From Anaerolineales bacterium (lineage in GTDB: Bacteria; Chloroflexota; Anaerolineae; Aggregatilineales; J027), in the NCBI GenBank assembly GCA_020634155.1, contig JACKCI010000001.1:2046001-2110000 (forward strand): a stretch of DNA of 64,000 bases. The letters run 5' to 3'. Numbering within the stretch: position 1 is the first letter of the stretch; each line of letters opens with the position of its first letter. Positions 44,150-53,562 of the stretch are shown here, in pieces. The notes beneath the pieces were generated by a model. The model saw nothing but the letters and a program-made list of their open reading frames with translations. It was not told the origin of the DNA and searched no databases. The translations under genes were made by a program, and so were the position numbers.

Positions 44150-45268
44150 TTATTGGCGTATGATAAGCTCATTGTAGATAGCTTCAAGGGTTTGCACTTC
44201 ATGTTGGATAGTGTATCCATCAAGTACCCTTTGCCTGCCATTGATCCCCATTTTCTTGCGATGTTCAGGATTAGCGATTAAGCTGTTAATTGCGTCGGCA
44301 AGGCTGTCAGGGTTTTCCGGTGGAACTAGAAGTCCAGAATGATTTGGAATGATAACATCATTAGGTCCCGGAATATCTGTGGCTATCGCAGGAGTTTCAC
44401 ATGCCATCGCCTCAAGCAGCGCAACAGGACACCCTTCCATCCTTAGTCTTCCCATAGTTGGTAAAACAAACATATCAAGTTCAGCGTGCAAAGCAGGAAT
44501 ATTCTCCACATTACCAAGAAAATGTACCCGATCCATTAGTTCCAAATCCTTGATGAGCGCTTCCAATCTTTGGACATATTCCCTATCTAATAGCTTTCCT
44601 GCAAGAATCAAATGAGCTTCAGGTACCTTGGCTAATGCTTTGATGAGGTTAGGATGATCCTTCACCTCAACAAGATGTGCGATACAACCTATCAATGGTA
44701 TATGAGAATCGATGTTGTATTTTTGGCGTACTGCCAACTCTGCAAGTACTTGAGGTCGATAATACGCAGTATCAACGCCCGGCGGAACTAGTTGGGCCTT
44801 TTTTGAGAAGGAAGGCGTATTGAAGAATCTTGACATCATCGTCGTGTTTTGTGATGGAATACGAGATGCCAGCCTAGAACGAATCCACCATGCTCTACTT
44901 CCCCATCCCATATTCTTTTTAGTGTACACCCACGCCTTAGCACCCGCCATGCGAGCAATCAGCGGTTCGGTGTAATCATCCGAGTAATGATAGGAATGCC
45001 ATATATCAAACTCATAGGGGCGAAACAATTTTGCGGACTGAATGATTCTGATGGGTAGCTTTGTAAGGGGGCGTGGTGGAACGGTAAAGGGTAACTCTAG
45101 TAGTGGGATGCCGAGCGCTTCTATTTCTTGCTCAAGCGCCCCCCCTGTTTTAAGTACAGCGATAGATGGTTCAAAGAGATTGCGGTCTAGGCGCTTGACA
45201 ACATGGAGAAGTGCCTGTCCAGAGCCAGCCGTGATAAAATTAGGAATTGTATAAAGTATCTTTATCAT
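44150..45268 (-). CDS. Glycosyltransferase family 4
   Basis: About 372 residues. The opening IKILYTIPNFITAGSGQALLH has the GSGQ/GGA-type donor loop, and the C-terminal domain has VHFLGNVENIPALHAELD, EGCPVALLEAMACETPAI and NHSGLLVPPENPDSLADAI. The ATG at 45268 is preferred over the TTG just before it. The start lies 29 bases inside the end of the family 2 gene, so they are coupled. Confidence 0.88.
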   Translation of the reverse strand: MIKILYTIPNFITAGSGQALLHVVKRLDRNLFEPSIAVLKTGGALEQEIEALGIPLLELPFTVPPRPLTKLPIRIIQSAKLFRPYEFDIWHSYHYSDDYTEPLIARMAGAKAWVYTKKNMGWGSRAWWIRSRLASRIPSQNTTMMSRFFNTPSFSKKAQLVPPGVDTAYYRPQVLAELAVRQKYNIDSHIPLIGCIAHLVEVKDHPNLIKALAKVPEAHLILAGKLLDREYVQRLEALIKDLELMDRVHFLGNVENIPALHAELDMFVLPTMGRLRMEGCPVALLEAMACETPAIATDIPGPNDVIIPNHSGLLVPPENPDSLADAINSLIANPEHRKKMGINGRQRVLDGYTIQHEVQTLEAIYNELIIRQ

Positions 45269-46196
45269 CAATTATTGCCATTCGTTTCAATCTTTGTATT
45301 GCCCGCAGCATGAAAAGACCAAGATTGCGATAAACATCACCATTTAGCGGCCATAAGCACATCGCCCATAGTGATAGTCGGATACCCTGTAATCCACTCC
45401 ACATTCTGGCTTCACGGGTCAACTGCTTGGACAGCGCATGGAGGCGTAGCGCTTTAGGCAGACGCCGCTCGTTGAACACTCGTTTGAGAACACGCCGCTG
45501 ATCTCGAATAGCTCTATCACGTTGTTGCATAAGTCCATTGCGCTGAAACGATCTACTTTGGTATACAAGAATTATGGGCAACCCAACAACTTTGTGCCCC
45601 ATAGCCAGTATGTTCAAAACCATATACCAGTCCTCACCAATCTTTACATCTTCAGCATATGGAAACTGAAACAATAGCTCTCGCCGAGCCATAACGGTAA
45701 CGTTTGGAATCTTATTACTGTTCAGCAACAAGTACAGAAATGCTTCATGGGGGTCTGTTGGAAACTTCTGACGGATAAGCAGCCCCGGAAATTGACCTAA
45801 TGGTCGGTTGTCGTCATCTACCCATTCAACCACCCCAAAACATAGACCAACATCTGGGGCATCCTCAAACACAGCCAATTGACGTTTAAAGCGATCAGGG
45901 GCGCAGAAATCATCATCGTCCATGATTGCAATAAAATCACCCTGAGCCATTCGAATGCCAAGATTTCTTGCTGCGCCGGGGCCTTTAGCCACAGAGTTTT
46001 GGAAAGATCGGATGTTAGGATACTGCCTTTTTAGTGTCGTGATTACTTCTTGTGTATTATCTTGGGATCCATCATCAACAATGATAATTTCTGTATCATC
46101 CATCTGTTGTGAAATTATCGATTCAAGAGAGCGTGGCAATAAATTGGCGCGGTTGTGGGTAGCGACTACGACACTCAGGATAGGCTTGATACTCAT
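45240..46196 (-). CDS. Glycosyltransferase family 2
   Basis: 318 residues, GT-A fold. The opening LSVVVATHNRANLLPRSLES, IIIVDDGSQDNTQEV and the metal/donor motif IAIMDDDDFCAPDRF are typical. The C-terminal third is basic and helical (RDQRRVLKRVFNERRLPKALRLH, in parts) and may lie on the membrane. It likely adds one sugar of the repeat unit. Confidence 0.9.
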   Translation of the reverse strand: MSIKPILSVVVATHNRANLLPRSLESIISQQMDDTEIIIVDDGSQDNTQEVITTLKRQYPNIRSFQNSVAKGPGAARNLGIRMAQGDFIAIMDDDDFCAPDRFKRQLAVFEDAPDVGLCFGVVEWVDDDNRPLGQFPGLLIRQKFPTDPHEAFLYLLLNSNKIPNVTVMARRELLFQFPYAEDVKIGEDWYMVLNILAMGHKVVGLPIILVYQSRSFQRNGLMQQRDRAIRDQRRVLKRVFNERRLPKALRLHALSKQLTREARMWSGLQGIRLSLWAMCLWPLNGDVYRNLGLFMLRAIQRLKRMAIIDDKDTLYNS

Positions 46197-46198
46197 TT

Positions 46199-47098
46199 TT
46201 AGTGTTCCTCAAGCAAGGGTTCTAGGCTGGGTAGAGGGTTTTTGTATGCGATGATGTGCTGTGTTGTCCATGCCTGATTGGTGGGGGTGAACTCTATCAA
46301 ACCATTCTTATGATGTATCAATTTGATTTTGTACTCTAATGCTTGAAGAAAATCAATGAGCGCTTCTACCGTTCCCCCTAAATCCTCAATTTCTTGACGG
46401 TGCAGTTCTAAAACTATGATGGGACTAATCTGAGTAAGTAGGCTTTCCATACCTCTCAACGCATACCACTCTGCACCCTCAATATCGCATTTAACTAGAT
46501 CAACATGTTCAATATGTCTTTCGGATAGATAATCATCTAAGCGATGGGCTGGTATCTCTAATTGTTGGAAACTAACGCGATTGGAACTGATTGACGAGCG
46601 ACCGCGGTCACTAGTTTGGTAGAGAATAAGATTGCCGTTATGGTTACTCAAGGCAATATTTTCGACCGTAACATTGGAAATCTGATTCAACTGTAATGAG
46701 GCCCGAATTTGTTCACATAAATCGGGCTGTGCTTCAAATATCACAACCTTACCTGAAGGGCCAACCTGCTTGGCAAAACCCAGAGCATAATAACCAACAT
46801 GTCCGCCAACATCAATAACGGTCATGTTAGGTTTCACCAAACTTTTGAGAATGTGGACAACCTCGGTCTCATAGTGAGTTCCATTAACATATATTTGCTT
46901 TTGTAAAATATCTTCATAGGGACGCAACAACAAATACCCCTGATCGGTGGGTGTTGGGATTAGCTTGTTGGGATATAACCATTTTGAGAACAACTGTTTG
47001 AACCTAGTACGTCCACGACCTTTAGGCCATGGAAAATATCGTACAATGAATAAAATGATGTAATAGTGACTATACTTGACATTTGTAAAGAGATTCAA
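46199..47098 (-). CDS. FkbM-family methyltransferase
   Basis: 299 residues. SAM-binding motif VIDVGGHVGYYALGFA, acidic strand end VVIFEAQPDLCEQ, and the FkbM-type PAHRLDDYL, DLVKCDIEGAEWYALRGM. FkbM enzymes O-methylate sugars or polyketides. In this locus it likely methylates a glycan residue. It is two bases from the family 2 gene. Confidence 0.88.
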   Translation of the reverse strand: MNLFTNVKYSHYYIILFIVRYFPWPKGRGRTRFKQLFSKWLYPNKLIPTPTDQGYLLLRPYEDILQKQIYVNGTHYETEVVHILKSLVKPNMTVIDVGGHVGYYALGFAKQVGPSGKVVIFEAQPDLCEQIRASLQLNQISNVTVENIALSNHNGNLILYQTSDRGRSSISSNRVSFQQLEIPAHRLDDYLSERHIEHVDLVKCDIEGAEWYALRGMESLLTQISPIIVLELHRQEIEDLGGTVEALIDFLQALEYKIKLIHHKNGLIEFTPTNQAWTTQHIIAYKNPLPSLEPLLEEH

Positions 47099-47113
47099 GC
47101 GGTCAACTCTCCC

Positions 47114-48973
47114 TTATCCCTTGATATGCATCTTTTGCCACATTTGCAGCATCATTAATGTCCAAATTCCCCACTTATGGTCAGCTCTTCCGTCAAAATG
47201 AGCTTGACAATAGGCTTGAATGCCTGCCTTATCAAAAACGCCTGTGAACAAGTCGCTTGTATACAAAGTGTCTTCCACCAATGGTCTTAGCTCATGACGA
47301 AACCAATCTCCAAGCGGCACCGCAAATCCTCGCTTAGGCGTTGGGATGCTTTCAGCCGGTACATGTTGTGACAACAACTTCCGTAAATGAGCTTTACGAG
47401 TACGATTCTCCATCGCTTCAAAGGGGTCACATTGTAGACTAACTTCAATTACTTCGCGGTCAAGCAGCGGTACTCGAACCTCAAGGCTATGATACATTGA
47501 AGCCATATCAACCTTTTTCAGTCCACGCTGGAGTTGACCATAGAACTCGACATAGCGGGAGTAGTTGGCAAGATGGCGTTCACCTTGGTAGTAGTCAAAA
47601 TAATACAAATCGAAGTCAGGTGGCAAGGGCGCAATTTGGGGTGCGATGGCTGCAATATCTTGTTCTTTCAATCGCGTATTGACACCGAAGTAATAATGAC
47701 CGGGGGTTGGAGCAATGATAGCTTCAGACCGTTTAGGGCCAAGATGATATTTACCAGCACCATAGAGCGCTGCTCGAATTAGCCACGGCCAGCGAAAATC
47801 CCGTCCATTTCGCATCAGAGAGAGAGGACGCTCATAGCCAAAGAAAAGTTCATCTCCCCCGTCACCACTGAGCGCCACCGTCATCTGGGTTCGTGCTGCT
47901 TGGCTGACCAGTAAAGTTGGGATTGTCGAAAAATCGCCAAATGGCTCTGTTTGTGCTTCAACAACATCGTTTATCAGTTGTTGAGCATCTATTCCAGAAA
48001 TATCATGAATATGATGATCAACATCCAAGACTTGAGCATAGGCCGAAGCCGCTTCTGCTTCATCTTGCCACCACCCCGGATTGCCAATAGTAAATGCCTT
48101 TAATGAGGAATCGGTCTGCTGACGGGCAATGGCTGTCACTAAGGGAGAGTCGATACCACCCGACAGAAACACACCCAACGGCACATCAGCTATCCGTTGA
48201 CGCCGTACTGCGTTGTTGAGCGCTTCCGTCAAAGCTTCTAACGCTTGTGTACCTCGAAGGGTGGGTTCTGGATCACGGGGTAATCGCCACCACGCTTGTT
48301 TTTGTACTTTACCATCTGGCGTAATACGTAGGTAGTGACCGGGTTCTAGTTGAAATACATTTTTGAAAAGTGTGTATGGTGGAGGAAAGTAATGCAACCG
48401 AAGATAGAGATGTACTGCACTCAAATCTATCTCAGATGATTCACCCCATGGCGTATGCAAAAGACAATTTAATTGTGAAGCAAAAGCAAGACCATGTTGA
48501 GCATGAAGTTGGTAGTAGAGGGGTTTTATGCCAGCATGGTCGCGTGCCAATACCAACTCGCATGTCCGTTGGCTATACCAAGCCAACGCAAACATACCAT
48601 TAAATCGCTGAATAGCTGCAATGCCCCACAGGTTGAGCGCCTCTAGCACAACTTCTGTGTCGCTCCGTGAACGGAAGAAGATTCCCTGATTTTCGAGTTC
48701 TTGCCGTATTTCAAGGAAATTATAGACTTCACCATTAAAAACCAAGGCTGAGTGTCCATCACCCGATACCATTGGCTGATGACCAGCTGAACTTAAATCT
48801 AAAATGGCTAACCGACGAAAACCTAGATTGGCACGCTGGTCTGATGACACCCAGTAGCCTGCATCATCAGGGCCACGTCGGGCCATCAAATCCATCATTT
48901 TGTATGTGGATTGACAAAATCTATCCTCATGAGCCAATAAGTGAGTGGAATATAACCCGCAAATGCCGCACAT
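47114..48973 (-). CDS. asnB: Asparagine synthase (glutamine-hydrolysing), full length
   Basis: 619 residues. The N-terminal glutaminase domain is intact, with the nucleophile at Cys2 (MCGICGLYS), RRGPDDAGYW, LGFRRLAILDLS and FNGEVYNFLEIR. The synthetase domain has the ATP pyrophosphatase loop FLSGGIDSPLV and SGDGGDELFFGYER. It can make asparagine from aspartate, but AsnB homologues inside glycan loci often amidate uronic acids. Because it lies between glycosyltransferase genes, that second role is quite possible. It directly abuts a second, degenerate asparagine-synthase gene. Confidence 0.92.
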   Translation of the reverse strand: MCGICGLYSTHLLAHEDRFCQSTYKMMDLMARRGPDDAGYWVSSDQRANLGFRRLAILDLSSAGHQPMVSGDGHSALVFNGEVYNFLEIRQELENQGIFFRSRSDTEVVLEALNLWGIAAIQRFNGMFALAWYSQRTCELVLARDHAGIKPLYYQLHAQHGLAFASQLNCLLHTPWGESSEIDLSAVHLYLRLHYFPPPYTLFKNVFQLEPGHYLRITPDGKVQKQAWWRLPRDPEPTLRGTQALEALTEALNNAVRRQRIADVPLGVFLSGGIDSPLVTAIARQQTDSSLKAFTIGNPGWWQDEAEAASAYAQVLDVDHHIHDISGIDAQQLINDVVEAQTEPFGDFSTIPTLLVSQAARTQMTVALSGDGGDELFFGYERPLSLMRNGRDFRWPWLIRAALYGAGKYHLGPKRSEAIIAPTPGHYYFGVNTRLKEQDIAAIAPQIAPLPPDFDLYYFDYYQGERHLANYSRYVEFYGQLQRGLKKVDMASMYHSLEVRVPLLDREVIEVSLQCDPFEAMENRTRKAHLRKLLSQHVPAESIPTPKRGFAVPLGDWFRHELRPLVEDTLYTSDLFTGVFDKAGIQAYCQAHFDGRADHKWGIWTLMMLQMWQKMHIKG

Positions 48974-50677
48974 TTAAAGTACACTCTCTAGCCACGCTGA
49001 GATGGTTAGCAACATGGAGACAGTATATCCACCCTCGGCACGGGGAGCTATGTAGAAATCATCTATAAGGCTTGATAAATCTGCAATATTGAATAAGTTA
49101 GAGATATGGAGGTTAGGCGCTAGTAGCCATTGTTCTAGCTGTGGGCGCGATTCTTTTCCTAATAACTGCACCTCCCAATTGCGCTGGATGGGAGATTTTC
49201 TAGTTATTGTTCGTTGTATCTTCCTAATCGCACGCTTCGGTAAACTTAACCATCGACTATGAGCAATCTGGTATAGGTTGGTATGCGATGCCTGCCATTC
49301 AATTCGCGCTAAATCTGGTGCATACCGTTTCAAATGATCGATTTGTAATCGACGGTCACGCACAAAGTCAGTTGGTACTGTACAAAAGAAATCAATCAAG
49401 TCAATATCATAATAAGGTATGCGTGGCGTGGCTCCCAGTTCGAAAGCCCGCAAACTGGCATTCGACCAACGAAATGCCCAGCGCGACGTTTTATAGGCCT
49501 TGATGCGGAAATCAATATCTTCGATATGCTGAAATTGTTGGATGCCTGTTTCCACTAGGGAGACCAGATAGTCAAGTGTAACCCGAGATGTGCCATCTGA
49601 TAACAGATGACTGAGAAGCCACTCATACCCTCGCTTCTTAAGTTTTTTAACGGTCTGCTGTGTTACAGATGTGTCCGGCGCTAATCCATCAGCCGCACCC
49701 ATCTGGTCACACCACACGTCTCCCCATAGTCCTGTGATAACTGCATCCCCATGCTGCGATAGCCACTCACTAATGCTTGCTTGACGTGCTTGGGTAACGT
49801 CTTGTGAGCCATGTAAGGCTTTCACAATCGCGGGCAACCGATCAAAGAGATAAGGTCGAATGGTATGAGCAGTAAAAGACAGGTTTCTAGTTTTCGCTAT
49901 TTGCTGTGCGATACGGATTTCGATTGAGTCATCTGTATATCCGTAGGAATAGGTCTCAACATCTGCATCGTATGGTAATACAGCAGCTAGAGACCGAGAG
50001 TCCAGTCCGCCAGAAAGTGGAAGCAAAACTTTGCCATTTCGGACACAGCGCTGTACTGCTTGTCTAAAAAGCACATCATACTCTTCTAGAGTCTGCTCAT
50101 AGGTGCGCGTCTCATCTACTGTATGGTGCCATTCCCAATACTTTCGATGTTCGAGTAATATGCCTTCAGTGCTGAAACGATAGATGGAGGCTGGCAACAG
50201 AATACGAATATCTTCAAAATAGGTACGGTCATCTAAGAAGAAACCAAAGGTAAGGAATGTGGCTAAAGCCTGATAATCAAGACGTTTAGTCGAGTGTTGG
50301 GCTAATTCAGCGAGGTCATCGCCAATGGCTTGTACAAGGCCATCTTTGTACAGAGCATAGACATGGTAGGCTCCTATGCGGTCAGTGATGATGGTCCATT
50401 CCATGTGCATCAGGTCGAAGTTGATGATAGAGAACCGACCGTTTAATTTCCCGAATTGCAGTGTATAAGGGTCAATTTCTATAAGTTGTTCAGGTTCAAT
50501 TTGAATTGGAGAGTCATTATCGAGTTGTTGTATGTTCAATATCCATAGATTTTTGTTCTTTGTATAGTTCCAAGACAAGCCACCTAGCTTATCCAAATTC
50601 GAAACTTGTGTTTGAGCATTACCCCAATTTAGAGTACCCAACATGAATACAATGGGTAATTCTTTATTAAGTTTCAT
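48974..50677 (-). CDS. Asparagine-synthase-like protein without catalytic Cys
   Basis: 567 residues. The synthetase half is recognisable: LLPLSGGLDSRSLAAVLPYD and a later WGDVWCDQMGAADG where the usual 'GDGGDE' would be. The N-terminal 150 residues keep the outline of the glutaminase fold (AIGDDLAELAQHSTKRLDYQALATFL, in parts; LPASIYRFSTEG), but the protein begins MKLNKELP with no Cys at position 2. It should not hydrolyse glutamine and may take ammonia, another amine, or help a partner. Its stop is followed at the next base by asnB. Confidence 0.82.
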   Translation of the reverse strand: MKLNKELPIVFMLGTLNWGNAQTQVSNLDKLGGLSWNYTKNKNLWILNIQQLDNDSPIQIEPEQLIEIDPYTLQFGKLNGRFSIINFDLMHMEWTIITDRIGAYHVYALYKDGLVQAIGDDLAELAQHSTKRLDYQALATFLTFGFFLDDRTYFEDIRILLPASIYRFSTEGILLEHRKYWEWHHTVDETRTYEQTLEEYDVLFRQAVQRCVRNGKVLLPLSGGLDSRSLAAVLPYDADVETYSYGYTDDSIEIRIAQQIAKTRNLSFTAHTIRPYLFDRLPAIVKALHGSQDVTQARQASISEWLSQHGDAVITGLWGDVWCDQMGAADGLAPDTSVTQQTVKKLKKRGYEWLLSHLLSDGTSRVTLDYLVSLVETGIQQFQHIEDIDFRIKAYKTSRWAFRWSNASLRAFELGATPRIPYYDIDLIDFFCTVPTDFVRDRRLQIDHLKRYAPDLARIEWQASHTNLYQIAHSRWLSLPKRAIRKIQRTITRKSPIQRNWEVQLLGKESRPQLEQWLLAPNLHISNLFNIADLSSLIDDFYIAPRAEGGYTVSMLLTISAWLESVL

Positions 50678-50684
50678 AAAATAT

Positions 50685-51638
50685 TTAATCCCGCTGTTTA
50701 ATTTTAGAAGCCTCTCTAGGCCTCAATATGTGTCGCAGGGTTGTACCGATTAGCCATGGCCAAAAATATACAGGGCCTTGTTGCCAGCGTAAGGCCAATC
50801 TCACATCTAGACGTTTTTTGTGATTTAACCACGCAAGATATTCTGGAGATCCATTAGTAATATAAGTATCAATATCAATAGTTTCGTCGGGATGGATGCT
50901 GTCTTGTTTTTCGGAAATATTATATTTTAAAAAAATATGATCAATATTACGAGGTAAAGTAGCTATATCTATGTATATTTTCTCCGCAAATTTCTTCCCT
51001 ATACTCCAACCTTCAATTGCAATCACAAACTCCATATCTGATTGCGCTAGGAATCTCCATATGGGAAGTATTTCCGGCTTATCAAAGTGTTTGCGCGAGT
51101 GTACAAAGCCTTTTCGAAATATGTCCCTATAATATTGGTGATAATCATGTAAACATAACCTATCATTGCTTTTCGCTATATGAAATCCATATGCTTTCAT
51201 CTGTTCTTTAACATATGTCTCAGGACGCAGCACTTCTTTCGTAATCTGGGTTCGCTCTAACGCAAAATCCAACCGCGACGTTTGATAAAGATGCATCCCC
51301 CCAAAACGATATCCATTAAACAATCGGTCTAACATCCGCCCTTGAACACTAAAGAGCTTATCTTGTATTGATTCAGCGTGTGTCACCAGTTTGTGTATTG
51401 CACTGGTACCAGCCAAGATATCGGCATCCAAACACAGTGTCCAATCTAGGCCATAGTCGAGACCAATCTCAAAAGAGCGCCGAAGGGCAGTGCTGAAAGG
51501 GCGCTCATGAATGACAACAATGTTGTTTTCTGGTACTTGTTGCTTGACGAGATGTAAACACAGTGCTTCTGTGCGTTCATGAGCGCTACGTATAATGACA
51601 GCGACATTAGAGGTCGGGTTAATTATATAACTTGACAT
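50685..51638 (-). CDS. Probable glycosyltransferase (GT-A-like), uncertain
   Basis: 317 residues. The order of elements suits a GT-A enzyme: NVAVIIRSAHERTEALCLHL, NIVVIHERPFSTALRRSFEIG (in parts), then WTLCLDADILAG with an Asp-x-Asp motif. After that it follows no family that I can name. The middle is Lys/Asp/Tyr-rich, and codons are more A+T-rich than in the flanking conserved genes. It overlaps the methyltransferase gene by 20 bases and lies in the polysaccharide locus, which supports sugar transfer. Confidence 0.6.
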   Translation of the reverse strand: MSSYIINPTSNVAVIIRSAHERTEALCLHLVKQQVPENNIVVIHERPFSTALRRSFEIGLDYGLDWTLCLDADILAGTSAIHKLVTHAESIQDKLFSVQGRMLDRLFNGYRFGGMHLYQTSRLDFALERTQITKEVLRPETYVKEQMKAYGFHIAKSNDRLCLHDYHQYYRDIFRKGFVHSRKHFDKPEILPIWRFLAQSDMEFVIAIEGWSIGKKFAEKIYIDIATLPRNIDHIFLKYNISEKQDSIHPDETIDIDTYITNGSPEYLAWLNHKKRLDVRLALRWQQGPVYFWPWLIGTTLRHILRPREASKIKQRD

Positions 51639-52263
51639 AGATATCGTAGCCGTCTTGAATCAAGAACTCAAAATTGTACCCAGATAGAAATTCGGCAAAT
51701 GATGCGGCTGTCCAAGAATGATAATCCAATTCATGAGGAGGGCGATTGGTTACATCCGGAGTAGATATGATAGCAAATTGCTTTATGTTGGAGTAGATAA
51801 AATCAAGGAGTCTTTTGGGTTCCTGTATATGCTCTATCACTTCATGGCAAACAATGAAATCGAAGGGTTGATCAATTTTCAAATCAAAGATGGACGCTGC
51901 TATTAAATTAACTTCCCCGTTTTGATATCGAGTGATTTTTGGACTCTGCCATAGACGCAAATCATGGAGCATGTTTCGCATCAACCGAGATAGAGAATTT
52001 CTATAGATTTGCTCTTCAAATTTCCTCTGTGCTAATTGGATAGCATGCTCATTAGAGTCGATACAAGTTACGGTTAGACCTTTCTCGAACGCCTTGTATG
52101 AAATCAGACCATCTCCACCACCAATATCTAATACAGTTCCATTATTAGGCAACTGCGAAAGAATTAAATCTACCTTATCTGCATAACCGTGGTGATTAGA
52201 TGCATACCAGTCCCAATGATATGTACCCCGTTTTTCATATTTGTCAAATGTTTTTACATCCAC
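51619..52263 (-). CDS. Class I SAM-dependent methyltransferase
   Basis: 214 residues. Motif I TVLDIGGGDGLISYKAF, acidic residue in VTCIDSNEHAIQLAQ, DFIVCHEVIEHIQEPKRLLDFI (in parts) and AIISTPDVTNRPP. This is the UbiE/Methyltransf_11-like group. The start is GTG. Probably acts on a sugar or lipid intermediate of the locus. Low G+C. Confidence 0.85.
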   Translation of the reverse strand: MDVKTFDKYEKRGTYHWDWYASNHHGYADKVDLILSQLPNNGTVLDIGGGDGLISYKAFEKGLTVTCIDSNEHAIQLAQRKFEEQIYRNSLSRLMRNMLHDLRLWQSPKITRYQNGEVNLIAASIFDLKIDQPFDFIVCHEVIEHIQEPKRLLDFIYSNIKQFAIISTPDVTNRPPHELDYHSWTAASFAEFLSGYNFEFLIQDGYDIYVKLYN

Positions 52264-52299
52264 GTCAATGCCGTCCCTAGTCTATACTATCTAATTCAT

Positions 52300-53559
52300 T
52301 TACGGTGAGAAACACTCAAGAAAAATATCAACTCCCATTAAAGTTAACAAGGTTCGACTGTGACTTTCCACACCTATTTGATGACGCGAAAGTATGTCTT
52401 CTATATCAATCCATCTAACAATATTTCGTTTCTTGAGACGTTCTAAAGAAGTCCATACAAGATTACGAAGCGACGTATTTTGTCGGAGAAGCGAATAATA
52501 ATCAACGTATTTCAAGCGAGGATTTGGATATCTGATAGACAAGAAATTTGGTAGGTTTTCGATAATAGAACGTCTTATTATCTTTTGCAGCTTTCTCCTC
52601 CATCTAGGAGATCTAAGCGAGAGTCCAATATTCCGATTTGTTGGTAGAGAAAAAAGGCTTGGAAACATCTTAATCAGCAATCTTTTATAGAGATGTCGAT
52701 CCTTGCGAGCTTCTGGCGGGACAGCTAACATAAATCTGAGCCATGATGGGTGAATAAATGGAGCAGCAAAAGTATACCCATCGGGCATTAGAAATTGCCC
52801 TAAATAACAATGTTGTCTTATCATCAGATTTAATTGATCATAATAAGAAATTGAATTTTTATTAAGATATGGATTAGAGGGAAAAAATTCATATAAATTG
52901 GTTTCTTCTTTATTTATGCTAAATTCTGGATAACGATTTTGGGCTATAAAAAGGTTGGTAGCTTCATTCCATGATAATTCGGTCTCATTGTCAAGGGTAT
53001 GTACACCAGATATTGCTCCTCCCATATGACCAGACCAATAAATGACATCTGTGCTGAATTCGCGGAATATTTGACTATAATAATAGTGATCTAATATAGG
53101 TAACGGAGGCAAATTCTGCGCGTGTTCTTCAATCTGGCGTAGTGTGGGTTGAATGTGCAGCAAATTTATGGAAATATGCCTAGTACCAACCTTTTTAGCT
53201 ATCTTTTTCCCTATCTCGTAGTCCCAAGTATGGGGTAAACCGAAGGTTACCGTTTGTATATCCTGAGCGGGAAAATATTGTAAGAGAGTACCTAATATTG
53301 CTCTGGAGTCAAGACCAGATGTGATTGGAACAACATGGGTACCTTGGGGAATACTCTCAAAGGAATTGTTCCATGCTTCAATTCCCAGTTCTATTAAGGT
53401 ATCTTCGTCGCGCTCAATTATTGGAACAATATCGAGTTCCCGAAGAAACTTAGCGAAGTCATTTGCCATTGCAAAATCGGGAATATAGCTAAAGTGCAGA
53501 TATTGAACCAGATGTTCTTGCAAAGACAATGATAGGTCTAATCCTCTGTCAAAAGGCAT
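52300..53559 (-). CDS. Asparagine-synthase C-domain protein lacking the glutaminase domain
   Basis: 419 residues. Only the ATP pyrophosphatase part of asparagine synthase is present: VVPITSGLDSRAILGTLL (the usual SGGLDS is reduced to TSGLDS), IQTVTFGLPHTWDYEIGKKIAKKVG (in parts), YWSGHMGGAISG and TFAAPFIHPSWLRFMLAVP. No N-terminal nucleophile domain exists. It likely activates a carboxylate with ATP and passes it to ammonia or another amine. It is strongly A+T-rich compared with neighbours, suggesting separate acquisition. GGGAG is nine bases before the ATG. Confidence 0.78.
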   Translation of the reverse strand: MPFDRGLDLSLSLQEHLVQYLHFSYIPDFAMANDFAKFLRELDIVPIIERDEDTLIELGIEAWNNSFESIPQGTHVVPITSGLDSRAILGTLLQYFPAQDIQTVTFGLPHTWDYEIGKKIAKKVGTRHISINLLHIQPTLRQIEEHAQNLPPLPILDHYYYSQIFREFSTDVIYWSGHMGGAISGVHTLDNETELSWNEATNLFIAQNRYPEFSINKEETNLYEFFPSNPYLNKNSISYYDQLNLMIRQHCYLGQFLMPDGYTFAAPFIHPSWLRFMLAVPPEARKDRHLYKRLLIKMFPSLFSLPTNRNIGLSLRSPRWRRKLQKIIRRSIIENLPNFLSIRYPNPRLKYVDYYSLLRQNTSLRNLVWTSLERLKKRNIVRWIDIEDILSRHQIGVESHSRTLLTLMGVDIFLECFSP

Positions 53560-53562
53560 TCT

